DNA from: Paraburkholderia sp. CNPSo 3274
GTDB taxonomy: Bacteria > Pseudomonadota > Gammaproteobacteria > Burkholderiales > Burkholderiaceae
Assembly: GCF_024206475.1 (NCBI RefSeq)
Contig: NZ_JAMBPR010000055.1
Coordinates: forward strand, 1 to 60,130
Reading direction: 5' to 3'
Length of the DNA stretch: 60,130 bases
Part shown: piece by piece, positions 27,018-35,958 of the stretch
Layout: every line of letters begins with the position of its first letter
How positions within the stretch are numbered: the first letter of the stretch is position 1
The notes under the pieces: generated by a model
Databases searched by the model: none
What the model saw: the letters and a program-made list of their open reading frames with translations, nothing else
Told to the model about the DNA's origin: nothing
Translations under genes and position numbers: made by a program

Positions 27018-28634
27018 CTACGCCTCGAGCCAGACGTTCTCGGCGAACTTGAAGCCCATGAGTCCGGCAATCGGAATCGAACCGAGGCCCTTGAGCTTCG
27101 TCGTATGCGCGTCGAGCGAGCTCAGGAACAGCGGAATGCCGATGCCGCCGTCGCTATGCACGAGCACCTGCATGTCGCCGTAGATCTTCTTGCGCTTCGC
27201 GTCGTCGGGCTCGCCGCGCGCGGCAAGCAGCAGCTGGTCGAACTTCGGGTCCTTCCAGTTCGCTTCATTCCACGGCGCATCCGACTTGAAGAACTGCGTG
27301 AAGATCACGTCGGCGCTCGGGCGCGCGTTGATGTTGCCGAAGGTCAGCGGGTGCTTCATCCAGTGGTTCGACCAGTAGCCGTCGCCGGGCGTGCGCACCA
27401 CCTGAAGGTTCAGGCCAGCCTGCGGCGCGACCTGCTGCAGCAGCATCGCCATTTCGACGGAGCCGTCCGCCGCCGGGGAGGCATAGATCTGCAGCGGCGT
27501 GCTGCCGAGCTTTGCCTTCTGGAAGTAGAACTTCGCCTTCTGCGGATCGAACGTGCGTTCCGGCAGGCCGGCAAAGTAATATTTGTTGGTCGGATCGATC
27601 GGCTGGTCGTTGCCGATCGCGCCATAGCCGAGGAACACGGCGCTGCGGATCTGCTCGCGGTCGAACAGGTGCATCATGCCGCGGCGGAAGTCGGCGTTGC
27701 CCGTAACGCCGCCTTCATCGCGCATGATGAGGTCGGTGTACTGGCCCGTCTTCGTCTCCTTCACCGCGAAGCCCGGCGTGCCCTTGATGCGCGAGGTCGA
27801 GCGCGGGCTCACCTGGTTGATGAGTTGCACGTCGCCCGAGAGCAGCGCGTTCACGCGCGCCGATTCGTCGCCGATGCCGACCAGCTCGATCTCATCCAGA
27901 TGCGGCAGGCCCGGCTTCCAGTAGCGCTCGTTGCGCACGACGACCGTGCGCACGCCCGGAGAGAACTCCTTGAGCTTGAACGGGCCGGTGCCCACGGCAG
28001 TCTTGAAGTCGTTCGTGCCGTCCTTGACCATCATGAAGTGCGAGTCGGCGAGGATCACGGGCAGGTCGGCATTCGCGCCCGAGAGCGTGATCGTCACTTC
28101 GTTCGGGCCCGTGGCCTTCACGTCCTGGAACTGGTCGGCGAGCGTCTTGACCTTCGAGCCCGCCGCGGCGTCCTTGTGGCGCATGAGCGAGTACACGACG
28201 TCGGCGGGCGCGAGCGCCTTGCCGTCGTGGAACTGCACGCCGCTGCGCAGCTTCACGACCCACACCGTCGCGTCCTTCGTTTCGAGCGACTGCGCGAGCG
28301 CCATCTGCGCGCCAAGGTGCGAGTCGTACTCGGTCAGGCCGTTGTACAGCATGTTCGCGCGCACATAGTCGGTGGACACCGACTCCTTCGCGGGATCGAG
28401 CGTGTCGGAGGCGGACGACGACTGCGTCGCCACACGGATCTTGCCGCCCTGCTTCGGCTTTTCCTGCGCGAAGGCCGCGCCGCTCGCGGCGAGCAGGCCC
28501 GCGCCCGTCATCGACATCATGCCCCCCGCGACCATCGCGCGAAGGAGGTCGCGGCGCGAGGCGCCGCGCTTCGTCAACGCCTCGAGCCGCACGCCCGGGT
28601 GAGCGATGTCTTCAAGCGATTTGTCGATGCTCAT
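27018..28634 (-). CDS. ABC transporter substrate-binding protein, Tat-exported
   Basis: A 538-residue family 5 (DppA/OppA-like) extracellular solute-binding protein. The N-terminus has a twin-arginine motif (SRRDLL at about residues 26-31) followed by a hydrophobic segment and AFAQ, predicting Tat export. The binding domain begins at GGKIRVATQSSSASDTLDPA and contains the family segment NGLTEYD and GTGPFKLKEFSPG. It should capture the ligand for the permeases encoded downstream. Family members bind peptides, opines, heme or other amine-rich compounds, so the ligand is open. The ATG at 28634 starts the conserved pre-Tat segment; a longer frame to 29252 overlaps the neighbouring gene. Confidence 0.9.
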   Translation of the reverse strand: MSIDKSLEDIAHPGVRLEALTKRGASRRDLLRAMVAGGMMSMTGAGLLAASGAAFAQEKPKQGGKIRVATQSSSASDTLDPAKESVSTDYVRANMLYNGLTEYDSHLGAQMALAQSLETKDATVWVVKLRSGVQFHDGKALAPADVVYSLMRHKDAAAGSKVKTLADQFQDVKATGPNEVTITLSGANADLPVILADSHFMMVKDGTNDFKTAVGTGPFKLKEFSPGVRTVVVRNERYWKPGLPHLDEIELVGIGDESARVNALLSGDVQLINQVSPRSTSRIKGTPGFAVKETKTGQYTDLIMRDEGGVTGNADFRRGMMHLFDREQIRSAVFLGYGAIGNDQPIDPTNKYYFAGLPERTFDPQKAKFYFQKAKLGSTPLQIYASPAADGSVEMAMLLQQVAPQAGLNLQVVRTPGDGYWSNHWMKHPLTFGNINARPSADVIFTQFFKSDAPWNEANWKDPKFDQLLLAARGEPDDAKRKKIYGDMQVLVHSDGGIGIPLFLSSLDAHTTKLKGLGSIPIAGLMGFKFAENVWLEA

Positions 28635-28705
28635 GAACTTCTCCGCGTCTGATGTGGGGGGCCGCAGCTCGACGTATCGAGGCTGTGTGTTGTGGAAAAG
28701 CAGGG

Positions 28706-29980
28706 TCAGTAAAAAGCGTCTTTGATCTGGTAGTACGCGCCGACGAGCGGCAAAAACCACGGTTTGCCCGTGTGACCCGGAATGGCGGGCCACGCGAAAT
28801 CGCGCCACGGGTTCGCGGACGGGTTGCCGCTCATCACCTCGGCCATCACCTGGCCCATATGCGTCGACATCTGCGTGCCGTGACCGCTGTAGCCCATCGA
28901 GAACCACACGCCTTCGTGCTGGCCCGCGCGCGGCAAGCGGTCCGCGGTGATATCGACGAGCCCGCCCCAGCAGTAATCGATACGCACGCTCGCGAGCGCC
29001 GGGAAGAGCTGCGCGAGATTGCGCTGCAGGATGCGGCCGCTCCTGGCGTCGGACGGCTGCTCCGACGCCGTGAAGCGCGCCCGCCCGCCGAACAGTAAGC
29101 GCGAGTCCGGCGTCACGCGAAAATAGTTGTGCATGAGGCGGCTCGTCGTGTACGAGCGGCGGTTGGGCAAGAGCCGCGTGAGCTGCGCGGGCGGCAGCGG
29201 TTCCGTCACGACGATGAACGAGCCGACCGGCGCAAGACGCCGCCGGTACCACGCGAACGGCCCATGCCGCGAAGGACCCGTGGCGATCAATACCTGTTGC
29301 GCGCGCAACGTCCCGCGCGTCGACTCCACGCGATAGCCGCCGCTCTCCTTCGCGATGGACGTCACGGCGGCGTGCTCGTAGAGCCGTGCGCCGCGCCGTA
29401 CAGCGGCGTTCGCAAGCCCAACCGCAAAGCGGCCCATGTGCATCTGGCCACCGCGCTTTTGAAGCAGTCCGCCATGGAAGCTGTCCGATTCCACCTCACT
29501 GCGAATCTGTTCGCGGCCGATGATCTCGACGTCCGGATCGACTTCGCGGCGAATCAGCTCGGCCGTGCGTTCGAGGTGTTCGAAGTGATGGGGCTTCGCC
29601 GCGAGCTTGAGCTTGCCCGAGGCGAGGTAGTCGCAGTCGATGTCCTCTTCGCGAATCAACCGCTCGACGGTATCGACGGCCGCCGCGTAAGCGCGGTAGC
29701 AACCCTGCGCGCGCTCGATGCCCAATTGCCCGCGCAGCGCCGCATAGTCCTGCGCCACGCCGGTATTGCACTGGCCGCCGTTGCGCCCCGATGCGCCGCC
29801 GCTCATGCGGCCCGCGTCCAGCACCGCGACGCTCGCGCCGCGGCGGCCAAACGCGAGCGCCGCGGACAACCCCGTGAAGCCGCCGCCAACCACGACGACG
29901 TCCACGCGGCCCTCCACCGGTCCCTCGCTTGCGAGCAGACCGCCAGGGGCGGTATCGAGCCAGTAGGAGTCGAGCTTCAT
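28706..29980 (-). CDS. FAD-dependent amine oxidoreductase (PuuB-like)
   Basis: A 424-residue DAO-family flavoprotein resembling gamma-glutamylputrescine oxidase and related amine oxidases. WLDTAP near the start is followed by the FAD-binding motif VVVVGGGFTGLSAALAFGRRG and the family motif GASGRNGGQCNTG. Further conserved elements are YRVESTRGTLRAQQVLIATG and SMGYSGHGTQMSTHMG at the C-terminus. It would deaminate a primary or secondary amine to an aldehyde plus H2O2 or reduced carrier. It is 71 bases upstream of the binding-protein gene and 25 bases downstream of the HAD gene, so it belongs to the transporter operon. Confidence 0.88.
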   Translation of the reverse strand: MKLDSYWLDTAPGGLLASEGPVEGRVDVVVVGGGFTGLSAALAFGRRGASVAVLDAGRMSGGASGRNGGQCNTGVAQDYAALRGQLGIERAQGCYRAYAAAVDTVERLIREEDIDCDYLASGKLKLAAKPHHFEHLERTAELIRREVDPDVEIIGREQIRSEVESDSFHGGLLQKRGGQMHMGRFAVGLANAAVRRGARLYEHAAVTSIAKESGGYRVESTRGTLRAQQVLIATGPSRHGPFAWYRRRLAPVGSFIVVTEPLPPAQLTRLLPNRRSYTTSRLMHNYFRVTPDSRLLFGGRARFTASEQPSDARSGRILQRNLAQLFPALASVRIDYCWGGLVDITADRLPRAGQHEGVWFSMGYSGHGTQMSTHMGQVMAEVMSGNPSANPWRDFAWPAIPGHTGKPWFLPLVGAYYQIKDAFY

Positions 29981-30005
29981 CGGGCGGCCTCGCCTATCGC
30001 TGCTC

Positions 30006-30674
30006 TCACAGACCCAGTTGCGACGCGAGTTCGCCGATCGTCTCGACTTCGTAGTACTCGTAGTACGGCGTGCCCGGCTCGTGGCCGCGCTTCACGAACG
30101 CCTTGTGCTTGATGCCCAAGTCGTGCGCCGTCATGATGTCGTAACGCAGGCTCGACGAAACATGCAGCACGTCGCCGGGGTTGCAGTTCAACTGGTCGAA
30201 CATGTACTCGAAGCCCTGCATGCGCGGCTTGTACGACTGCGCCTGCTGCGCCGTGAACACGCGGTGGAACGGCGCGCCGAGTTTGTCGACGTTGCTCTGG
30301 ATCTGGTCGTCCGAAGCGTTCGAGAGAATCACGAGCTTGTACTTCTTCGCCAGGCGCGATAGACCTTCCGGCACGTCCGGGTGCGGGCCCCACGTCGGCA
30401 CGGCGGTATAGAACTTTTCGGCTTCGGACTCGATGAACTCGACGTTCATGCGCTTGCAGGCGCGGCGCACCGAATTGACGAGCACGTCGCGGTACGGCTT
30501 CCATGCGCCGAGCACCTCGTCGAGGCGATAGCCCGCGAAGAACGTGACGAACTTCTCGAGATCGGCGCCCTTGAGGCGGTCGCCGTACAGCTCGCGCGCC
30601 ATGTCGGCCATGCGGAACTTCGTGAGCGTGCCGTAGCAGTCGAACGTGATGTACTTCGGCTCGAAATCGATCAT
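30006..30674 (-). CDS. HAD hydrolase, haloacid dehalogenase type II family
   Basis: A 222-residue HAD-superfamily hydrolase of the L-2-haloacid dehalogenase group. The nucleophile Asp12 lies in FDCYGTLTKF, the second motif is VILSNASDD and the third region is SYKPRMQGFEYM, with SSSLRYDIMTAHDLGI near the end. Many proteins so annotated are phosphatases or unknown hydrolases rather than dehalogenases. The ATG at 30674 has AAGGA nearby and gives the family length; a longer frame to 30797 is not supported. Being between the PuuB-like oxidase and the aldehyde dehydrogenase, it likely serves the same pathway. Confidence 0.86.
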   Translation of the reverse strand: MIDFEPKYITFDCYGTLTKFRMADMARELYGDRLKGADLEKFVTFFAGYRLDEVLGAWKPYRDVLVNSVRRACKRMNVEFIESEAEKFYTAVPTWGPHPDVPEGLSRLAKKYKLVILSNASDDQIQSNVDKLGAPFHRVFTAQQAQSYKPRMQGFEYMFDQLNCNPGDVLHVSSSLRYDIMTAHDLGIKHKAFVKRGHEPGTPYYEYYEVETIGELASQLGL

Positions 30675-30925
30675 GATGGCAGTCCTTTCGTGTGATGAAC
30701 CCGCTCCGGGGCTCAGTGGCGAAAACAGGGGGAAGTGCGTCCCTGTGGAAAATTTAAACAGCGCAAAATTTGGGGTTGGCGTCGAATCGTGGGGCATTCA
30801 CGGTATAAATCACGCGTTTGCAGGGGCCGCAGCAGCAGATTCTGCGGTGGCGCCATCGAGCGCGTGATAGCCGCATGACCGTGCGTTTTCCAGGGTGATT
30901 TGTCCGCATTACCGTCAGCATTCCG

Positions 30926-32416
30926 TTAGGTCCGCGTATCGATCAGCACGCTCTTGAAACGCAGGTGCGCTTCGTAACCCTGGCGCCCGAGATCCTTGCC
31001 CAGACCTGAGCGTTTGTACCCGCCCGTCGGAATCATGAAGTCGTTGCTGCGTCCGTAGCGGTTGACCCACACGGTGCCCGCTTCCAGCGCGCGCACGAGC
31101 CGCAGCGCCCGGCCGATGTCCGCGGTGTGCACGCCGGCGGCGAGGCCGTATTCGGGATGCGAGGCGAGCGCGAGCGCTTCCTCCTCTGTGTCGAAGGTCT
31201 GCACCGTGAGCACCGGGCCGAAGATCTCGGCGCGCACCGCCTCGGTTTGCGGCGTCACGCCGGTGAGGATGGTGGGCAGGTAGAACGCGCCGGGCACAGG
31301 CGCGTCCGCCCGGCGGCCGCCGCAGTACAGCGTTGCGCCTTCGGCCACGCTGCGCTCGACAATGGCTTCGATGCGCGCGGCCTGGGTTTCCGAAATGATG
31401 GGTGGCAGCGTCGTGCCCGAAGCCCACGTCGCGCCGGCGCGCAGCGAAGCGAACGCCTGCTCGATGCGTGAAACGAGTTCCTCCGCAACGGCGCGCTCGA
31501 CCAGCAGCCGCGAACCGGCCACGCACACCTGCCCAGCGTTCACCGCAATCGCGCCCGCAATGCGATGCGCGACCTCGTCGAGTTTCGGCGCGTCCGCGAA
31601 CACGAGGTGCGGGCTCTTGCCGCCCAGCTCCAGCGTGACCGGCTTCGTGCCGCTTTGCGCGCACGCCGCCATGATCGCAGCGCCCGCGCGTGTCGATCCC
31701 GTGAACGTGACTTTCGCGACGTCCGGGTGGCGCACGAGTGCGTCGCCGGTCGTCATGCCGTCGCCTTGCACCACGTTGAAGATGCCCGGCGGAATGCCCG
31801 CCTCGATTGCGAGTTCGGCCAGACGCAGCACGGAGAACGGCGTCATTTCCGAAGGCTTGAGCACCACGGCATTGCCCGCGGCGAGCGCCGGACCGATCTT
31901 CCACGATGCCATCACGAGCGGAAAATTCCACGGCGCGATCGCGCCAACCACACCATAAGGCTCGGCGATCGTCATGCCCAGATGGTCGTGATCGGTGGCC
32001 ACGACCTCGCCGCCGATCTTGTCGGCGAACTCGGCATAGAAGCGGATGCCTTCCGCCGTGAACGGCAGGTCCCACGCGCACACGTCGCGCACCGGGCGCG
32101 TCGAGCCGAGCGCTTCGAGCGGCGCGAGCGTGGCGGTGTCGGCGGCGATCAGGTCCGCGAAGCGGCGCAGAATGCGGGCACGCTCGCGCGGCGCCATGCG
32201 TGGCCAGCCGCTCTCGCGAAACGCTCGCTTCGCGTGATCGACGGCGCGGTCCACAAGTTGCGCATCGCCAAGCGGCACCGAGGCAAAGACAACGCCGTCC
32301 GATGGCCGCGCGACCCCGATGCGCGCCGCGCCGTCAGCGACCCATTCTCCGCCAATAAAATGGCCGGCTTTTTCAGCCACTGCAGCAGCCACTGCGGCGG
32401 GATCGAACTGGTCCAT
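30926..32416 (-). CDS. NAD-dependent aldehyde dehydrogenase
   Basis: A 496-residue aldehyde dehydrogenase of the betaine/aminobutyraldehyde-type superfamily. It has APWNFPLVMASWKIGPALAAGN, the catalytic Glu in TLELGGKSPHLVF, the catalytic Cys in NAGQVCVAGSRLLVE, and GGYKRSGLGKDLG at the end. It would oxidise the aldehyde from the upstream amine oxidase. The ATG at 32416 follows a GAGGGA ribosome site. It is transcribed in the same direction as the HAD gene but separated by 251 bases, so it may have its own or a shared longer transcript. Confidence 0.9.
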   Translation of the reverse strand: MDQFDPAAVAAAVAEKAGHFIGGEWVADGAARIGVARPSDGVVFASVPLGDAQLVDRAVDHAKRAFRESGWPRMAPRERARILRRFADLIAADTATLAPLEALGSTRPVRDVCAWDLPFTAEGIRFYAEFADKIGGEVVATDHDHLGMTIAEPYGVVGAIAPWNFPLVMASWKIGPALAAGNAVVLKPSEMTPFSVLRLAELAIEAGIPPGIFNVVQGDGMTTGDALVRHPDVAKVTFTGSTRAGAAIMAACAQSGTKPVTLELGGKSPHLVFADAPKLDEVAHRIAGAIAVNAGQVCVAGSRLLVERAVAEELVSRIEQAFASLRAGATWASGTTLPPIISETQAARIEAIVERSVAEGATLYCGGRRADAPVPGAFYLPTILTGVTPQTEAVRAEIFGPVLTVQTFDTEEEALALASHPEYGLAAGVHTADIGRALRLVRALEAGTVWVNRYGRSNDFMIPTGGYKRSGLGKDLGRQGYEAHLRFKSVLIDTRT

Positions 32417-32655
32417 GGCTGGGTTCCCTCGACTTGGTCTCGATGGGAAATATCGTAGATCCACTGCCACCGCATATTTCGCCGACAAAAAAGCGCAATC
32501 AGCAGAATCGACGCGTTATTGACCGTCCAACCCCGCGTTTTGCATTGCATCACGGGCGCAGGCCCGGCGCGCGCCCAAACAGGAAGATCGTCCTAGTCAG
32601 CCACGGCTGCCAATGCGATAGTCACGGTACGCGTATACAGAATCCGGAGGCCGGC

Positions 32656-33528
32656 GTGTCCGACCCAAACCTGAGCAGCGTCATTACCTACCGCGCCTTT
32701 ACTGCCGACGATCTGGCCGCCGCGCACGCGTTGTCGACAGCAGTGCGCTGGCGGCACCGCCCCGAAGACTGGCGGTTCGCCGCCCGCATCGGCGAAGGCA
32801 TCGTGGCCGTGGACGAAAGCGGCTCGCTCGTCGGCACGGCTTTCTCCTGGCTGTTCGGTCCCAACGCAGCGACACTCGGCATGCTGATCGTCAAGCCCAG
32901 TCATCAGCGCCGCGGCATTGGCCGGGCCATGATCGAACACTGGATGCAGGCGCTCGCCTCGCGCACGCTACTGCTCCATGCAAGCGACACGGGCTGGCCG
33001 CTTGTCGAGCGGCTCGGCTTTACGCGCATCGGCCGCATTCACCAGCACCAGGGCGCGGCGTTCCAGCCGCCGCTCGTCTCGCTGCCCGCAGGCGAGCGGC
33101 TGCGCCCGATCGGCGCGAGCGACCGGCCCCGCCTCATCGAGCTGGCTACGCGCGCAAGTGGCCTCGACCGCTCGGACATGCTGCCGAAACTGCTCGATCA
33201 AGCGAGCGGCATCGCGCTCGACCGCGACGGCGACCTGATCGGCTTCGCGCTCTTTCGCCGCTTTGGCGACGGGCACGTGATCGGCCCCGTCATCGCCCCG
33301 GATTCCCCCGATGCATGCCGCGCCAAGGCGCTGATCAGCCATTGGCTCGCCTCCAACGCGGGCATGTTCGTGCGCATCGATACGCCCGTCGATCTTGGCC
33401 TCTCCGACTGGCTCGAAGGCGTGGGGCTGCCGCTCGTCGATCACATCGAGAAGACCGAACGCGGCGCGCCTTTGCGCGTCGATGCCCAGTTCAAGCAGTT
33501 TGCAATCACGAGCCAGGCGGTGTGGTGA
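32656..33528 (+). CDS. tandem GNAT-family acetyltransferase (right copy)
   Basis: A 290-residue protein with two GNAT-like modules, clearly paralogous to the one at 13110. It has the acetyl-CoA loop KPSHQRRGIGRAMIEHWM near residue 80, then HQHQG, GERLRPIGASDRPRLIELATR, and a weaker second module. The GTG at 32656 follows GGAGG by 6 bases. It is divergent from the aldehyde dehydrogenase and marks the right end of the catabolic island. The substrate is unknown. The pairing suggests both copies were retained for the same metabolite class. Confidence 0.85.
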   Translation: MSDPNLSSVITYRAFTADDLAAAHALSTAVRWRHRPEDWRFAARIGEGIVAVDESGSLVGTAFSWLFGPNAATLGMLIVKPSHQRRGIGRAMIEHWMQALASRTLLLHASDTGWPLVERLGFTRIGRIHQHQGAAFQPPLVSLPAGERLRPIGASDRPRLIELATRASGLDRSDMLPKLLDQASGIALDRDGDLIGFALFRRFGDGHVIGPVIAPDSPDACRAKALISHWLASNAGMFVRIDTPVDLGLSDWLEGVGLPLVDHIEKTERGAPLRVDAQFKQFAITSQAVW

Positions 33529-33710
33529 GCGCGGTTGATTGGCAAGTATCCGGCCTCATACTGCCGCGCGGCGGCGCCACACGGTACGACCCTCGAAACC
33601 GCTGAGCAGGACTGGCCCAGCGTGAAGGACACCTCCTGGCCGACGGCGCGCTACCACCCGCGCTGCGATCGGACTACCATTATTGAGTTCTCGTCTCGAG
33701 GGTGACGGCT

Positions 33711-34019
33711 ATGGCTACCTATGGTGTCGACGGTGTACGCATCAGTTCCTCAACGGACCGGGTAACACACGTGCGCTGGGCGCAAATCGACCCCCAGACG
33801 CACGATTGGCTCTCGACACCCACCATCTCCGAGGTGGGGGCCGTCACAAACGACATCCGCTTGGGCGCAGTGGTTTATTCGGTATTTACGCTGGGCGGCA
33901 TGAGATTTCTTGGCCCGAAGATCAAGCCGGTCCCGCATCCCAATGGGATCGATGGCATCGATCTGGAAGTGCCGGACGGTAACGTCGAAAAATCCATCGA
34001 CGATCTACCGCGCATCTAG
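33711..34019 (+). CDS. small hypothetical protein
   Basis: A 102-residue soluble protein that I do not recognise. It begins MATYGVDGVRISSSTDRVTH and contains DPQTHDWLSTP, a G-rich hydrophobic middle (LGAVVYSVFTLGG) and ends in acidic residues. The ATG at 33711 is preferred because GAGG at 33698-33701 sits 9 bases away; an in-frame GTG lies at 33702. No signal peptide. It is followed by other small hypothetical genes on the opposite strand. Confidence 0.6.
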   Translation: MATYGVDGVRISSSTDRVTHVRWAQIDPQTHDWLSTPTISEVGAVTNDIRLGAVVYSVFTLGGMRFLGPKIKPVPHPNGIDGIDLEVPDGNVEKSIDDLPRI

Positions 34020-34173
34020 CGCTTCGTCGATTGTTCTGCCGACTACCGAAAAGAAAAGCGCGATGCGCCCGGATGGGCGCGCATCTGCCGCTTGTCGACA
34101 ACGCTGACTCGGCGAATCACATAGTTCGGAATACAGAACATTTGACCCGCCAATCGACGCGCAAACACTGCCG

Positions 34174-34350
34174 TCAGTTGTAGCCCAGTATCGCCGACGT
34201 AGCGACGTCTGCGCGGTCACTCGGGTTGCCAACCAGTACGACGGTAGGCTCGTGCAATAACGCACGATACGGATGCAGGTAAGGTTCGCTCGCCGAATCA
34301 GCGTCGTCCTGCTCGCTCTCCACGGGGTAGCTATGCTCACGGTAGTCCAT
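34174..34350 (-). CDS. 58-residue acidic small protein
   Basis: A short open frame with a good ribosome site (AGGAGA six bases ahead of the ATG at 34350). It encodes 58 residues, acidic in the first third (VESEQDDADSASE), then HPYRALLHEPTVVLVGNPSD. Codon use matches the region. It is not recognisable and has no signal peptide. It may belong with the 91-residue gene at 34524-34799, which is transcribed in the same direction with a 173-base gap. Confidence 0.5.
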   Translation of the reverse strand: MDYREHSYPVESEQDDADSASEPYLHPYRALLHEPTVVLVGNPSDRADVATSAILGYN

Positions 34351-34523
34351 GATCGTCTCCTGATGTAGGGTCTACTGTTTCGACCAGTAGGGTTCCCTGC
34401 ACACCGATTGAGCAAGTTTGGTGCCGTAGCCGCAATTGCTGCCGCTCATCTCAAGCCATCGCACGGATCCATGCGGCCGCACGCCTTGTCCCCAAATCGC
34501 CGCACGGATTCGGCCTTACATGA

Positions 34524-34799
34524 CTATTGCGAAGTCGTCAGCTTCAGGTTCGGGCGCAAGTCGTGCGTAACCGCTTCACGTTGCCCTTTGCGGTGGTCCG
34601 ACACCTGTTCGATGCCTGCCTGCAGCACTTCCTCGCAAAACGCAATTCGCGTGCGGTAATACTCAGCCTGCAATTGCGCATCGAGAACCCGCTGTTCGGC
34701 CTGGAAGAGTGCCATGCGCAATTCACCCAGCGCGCGTTGAGCCTGCTTCTCCGGCGTTGCGGCATTGTGGGCAATCAAGTTTGAAAGCCAATGCAACAT
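34524..34799 (-). CDS. small helical protein, likely coiled coil
   Basis: A 91-residue protein, mostly helix-forming (EKQAQRALGELRMALFQAEQ and AQLQAEYYRTRIAFCEEVLQ), likely forming a two-helix or coiled-coil unit, with a basic, Thr/Ser-rich tail. The ATG at 34799 is preceded by AGGGGGG about 8 bases away. Unknown function; it could be a cytoplasmic adaptor or structural protein. It has the GC-rich codon use of the region. Confidence 0.55.
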   Translation of the reverse strand: MLHWLSNLIAHNAATPEKQAQRALGELRMALFQAEQRVLDAQLQAEYYRTRIAFCEEVLQAGIEQVSDHRKGQREAVTHDLRPNLKLTTSQ

Positions 34800-34960
34800 G
34801 GATAAGCCCCCCTGTCTTCGATTTCACGATCGCACGCGTCAAGTTTGTTAACCGCCCGAACTGTCGCTGGGAAAAGACTATCAGAGGCGAAGAAAAGCAG
34901 TGTGTGCCCAAACGAACGTGTTGTATAAACGATGCAAAAGGTCCTATCCATGACACGCTT

Positions 34961-34986
34961 TCGTCGCACGCATTCGTCGCACGCAT
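34961..34986. repeat. 13-base tandem repeat (two full copies)
   Basis: TCGTCGCACGCAT occurs twice in a row at 34961-34973 and 34974-34986, with a partial third copy beginning TCGTCAC at 34987. It lies in the 5' region of the exported binding protein gene at 35053. It may be a slippage product or part of its upstream regulatory region. No known protein binding motif is obvious. Confidence 0.6.
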
Positions 34987-35052
34987 TCGTCACAAATAGG
35001 GAGCGATACATGTCCGTGGTGTCGGATCAGCCGATTGAGATGGGGCGCAACC

Positions 35053-35913
35053 GTGACTATCCACAAGCTGAGGGTTCGCACACTCGCATTCTGCGTAGCG
35101 TTCGCTTTACTGGGCCCCGGCGCGTGTTTGGCAGACCCGGTGAAAGTCATGATGTCGGGCTGGTTTGCGCCAGCGTATCGCGACCTGGGCCCGCAATTCG
35201 AGGACGAGAGCGGCAATACACTCGCCACTGTCTGGGGGGCCGCTGCGGGCACGGCCCTGAATGCGATTCCCGTGCGGTTTGCGCGTGGCGAGTGGACCGA
35301 CGTGCTGATCGTGGTCAGCTATGCGCTCGACGATCAGATTCGCGCCGGCAACGTGGTGCCCGGCAGCAAGGTGGACTTCGCACGCTCGCCAATCGGCATG
35401 GTGGTGCGCGAGGGTGCGCCGAAACCGGACATCAGCACTGTCGACGCTTTGCGCCGCACGCTGCTTGCTGCGAAGTCGATTGTCTATCCGGAAAGCGCGA
35501 GTGGAATCTATATCGCCAACGAGCTGTTTTCGCGTCTGGGCATTGACGGCCGTGTGAAAAGCAAGAGCCGCATGGTTTCTGCCGAGCGGGTCGCCACTGT
35601 CGTCGCGAACGGCGACGCGGAAATCGGCTTGCAGCAGGTCGTGGAACTGCTGCCGGTGAAAGGGATAACGGTGGTCGGCAGTTTGCCTGCGGAAGTGCAA
35701 CGTTACACGGTGTACTCCGGGGGCATCGCGACCACAGCGAGAAATCCTGCCGGCGCGGAGGCGCTGATCCGCTTTCTGTCCTCGCCGGATGCGGCGCCCG
35801 CGATCACGCGCAGCGGGCTCGAACCGATCACGGCGCCGCAACCGCCGCCGCTGCCGCCGCCGCCGCCGCAACTTGTGCCACAACAGTCGCAACCGCAACC
35901 GCAACCGAATTGA
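35053..35913 (+). CDS. exported periplasmic binding protein with Pro/Gln-rich tail
   Basis: About 286 residues. It starts with a signal peptide (hydrophobic run ending ACLADP) and then a ModA/type II periplasmic-binding fold: VKVMMSGWFAPAYRDLGPQFE, DVLIVVSYALDDQIRAG, IVYPESASGIYIANELFSRLG and PAGAEALIRFLSSPDA. It resembles molybdate-binding-like proteins but has no ABC partner nearby. The last 27 residues are a repetitive Pro/Gln stretch (PPPLPPPPPQ and QPQPQPN), unusual in this family. The GTG at 35053 was preferred over a TTG at 35035. Confidence 0.78.
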   Translation: MTIHKLRVRTLAFCVAFALLGPGACLADPVKVMMSGWFAPAYRDLGPQFEDESGNTLATVWGAAAGTALNAIPVRFARGEWTDVLIVVSYALDDQIRAGNVVPGSKVDFARSPIGMVVREGAPKPDISTVDALRRTLLAAKSIVYPESASGIYIANELFSRLGIDGRVKSKSRMVSAERVATVVANGDAEIGLQQVVELLPVKGITVVGSLPAEVQRYTVYSGGIATTARNPAGAEALIRFLSSPDAAPAITRSGLEPITAPQPPPLPPPPPQLVPQQSQPQPQPN

Positions 35914-35958
35914 GCGAAGCAGCAGCGCTGCCGATAAGCCATCACCGAAAGATGGACT

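Noticed and set aside
34932..35546. 204-codon plus-strand frame overlapping the binding protein
   Set aside because: The overlapping frame from 35053 has a signal peptide and binding-protein motifs; this frame is a shadow.
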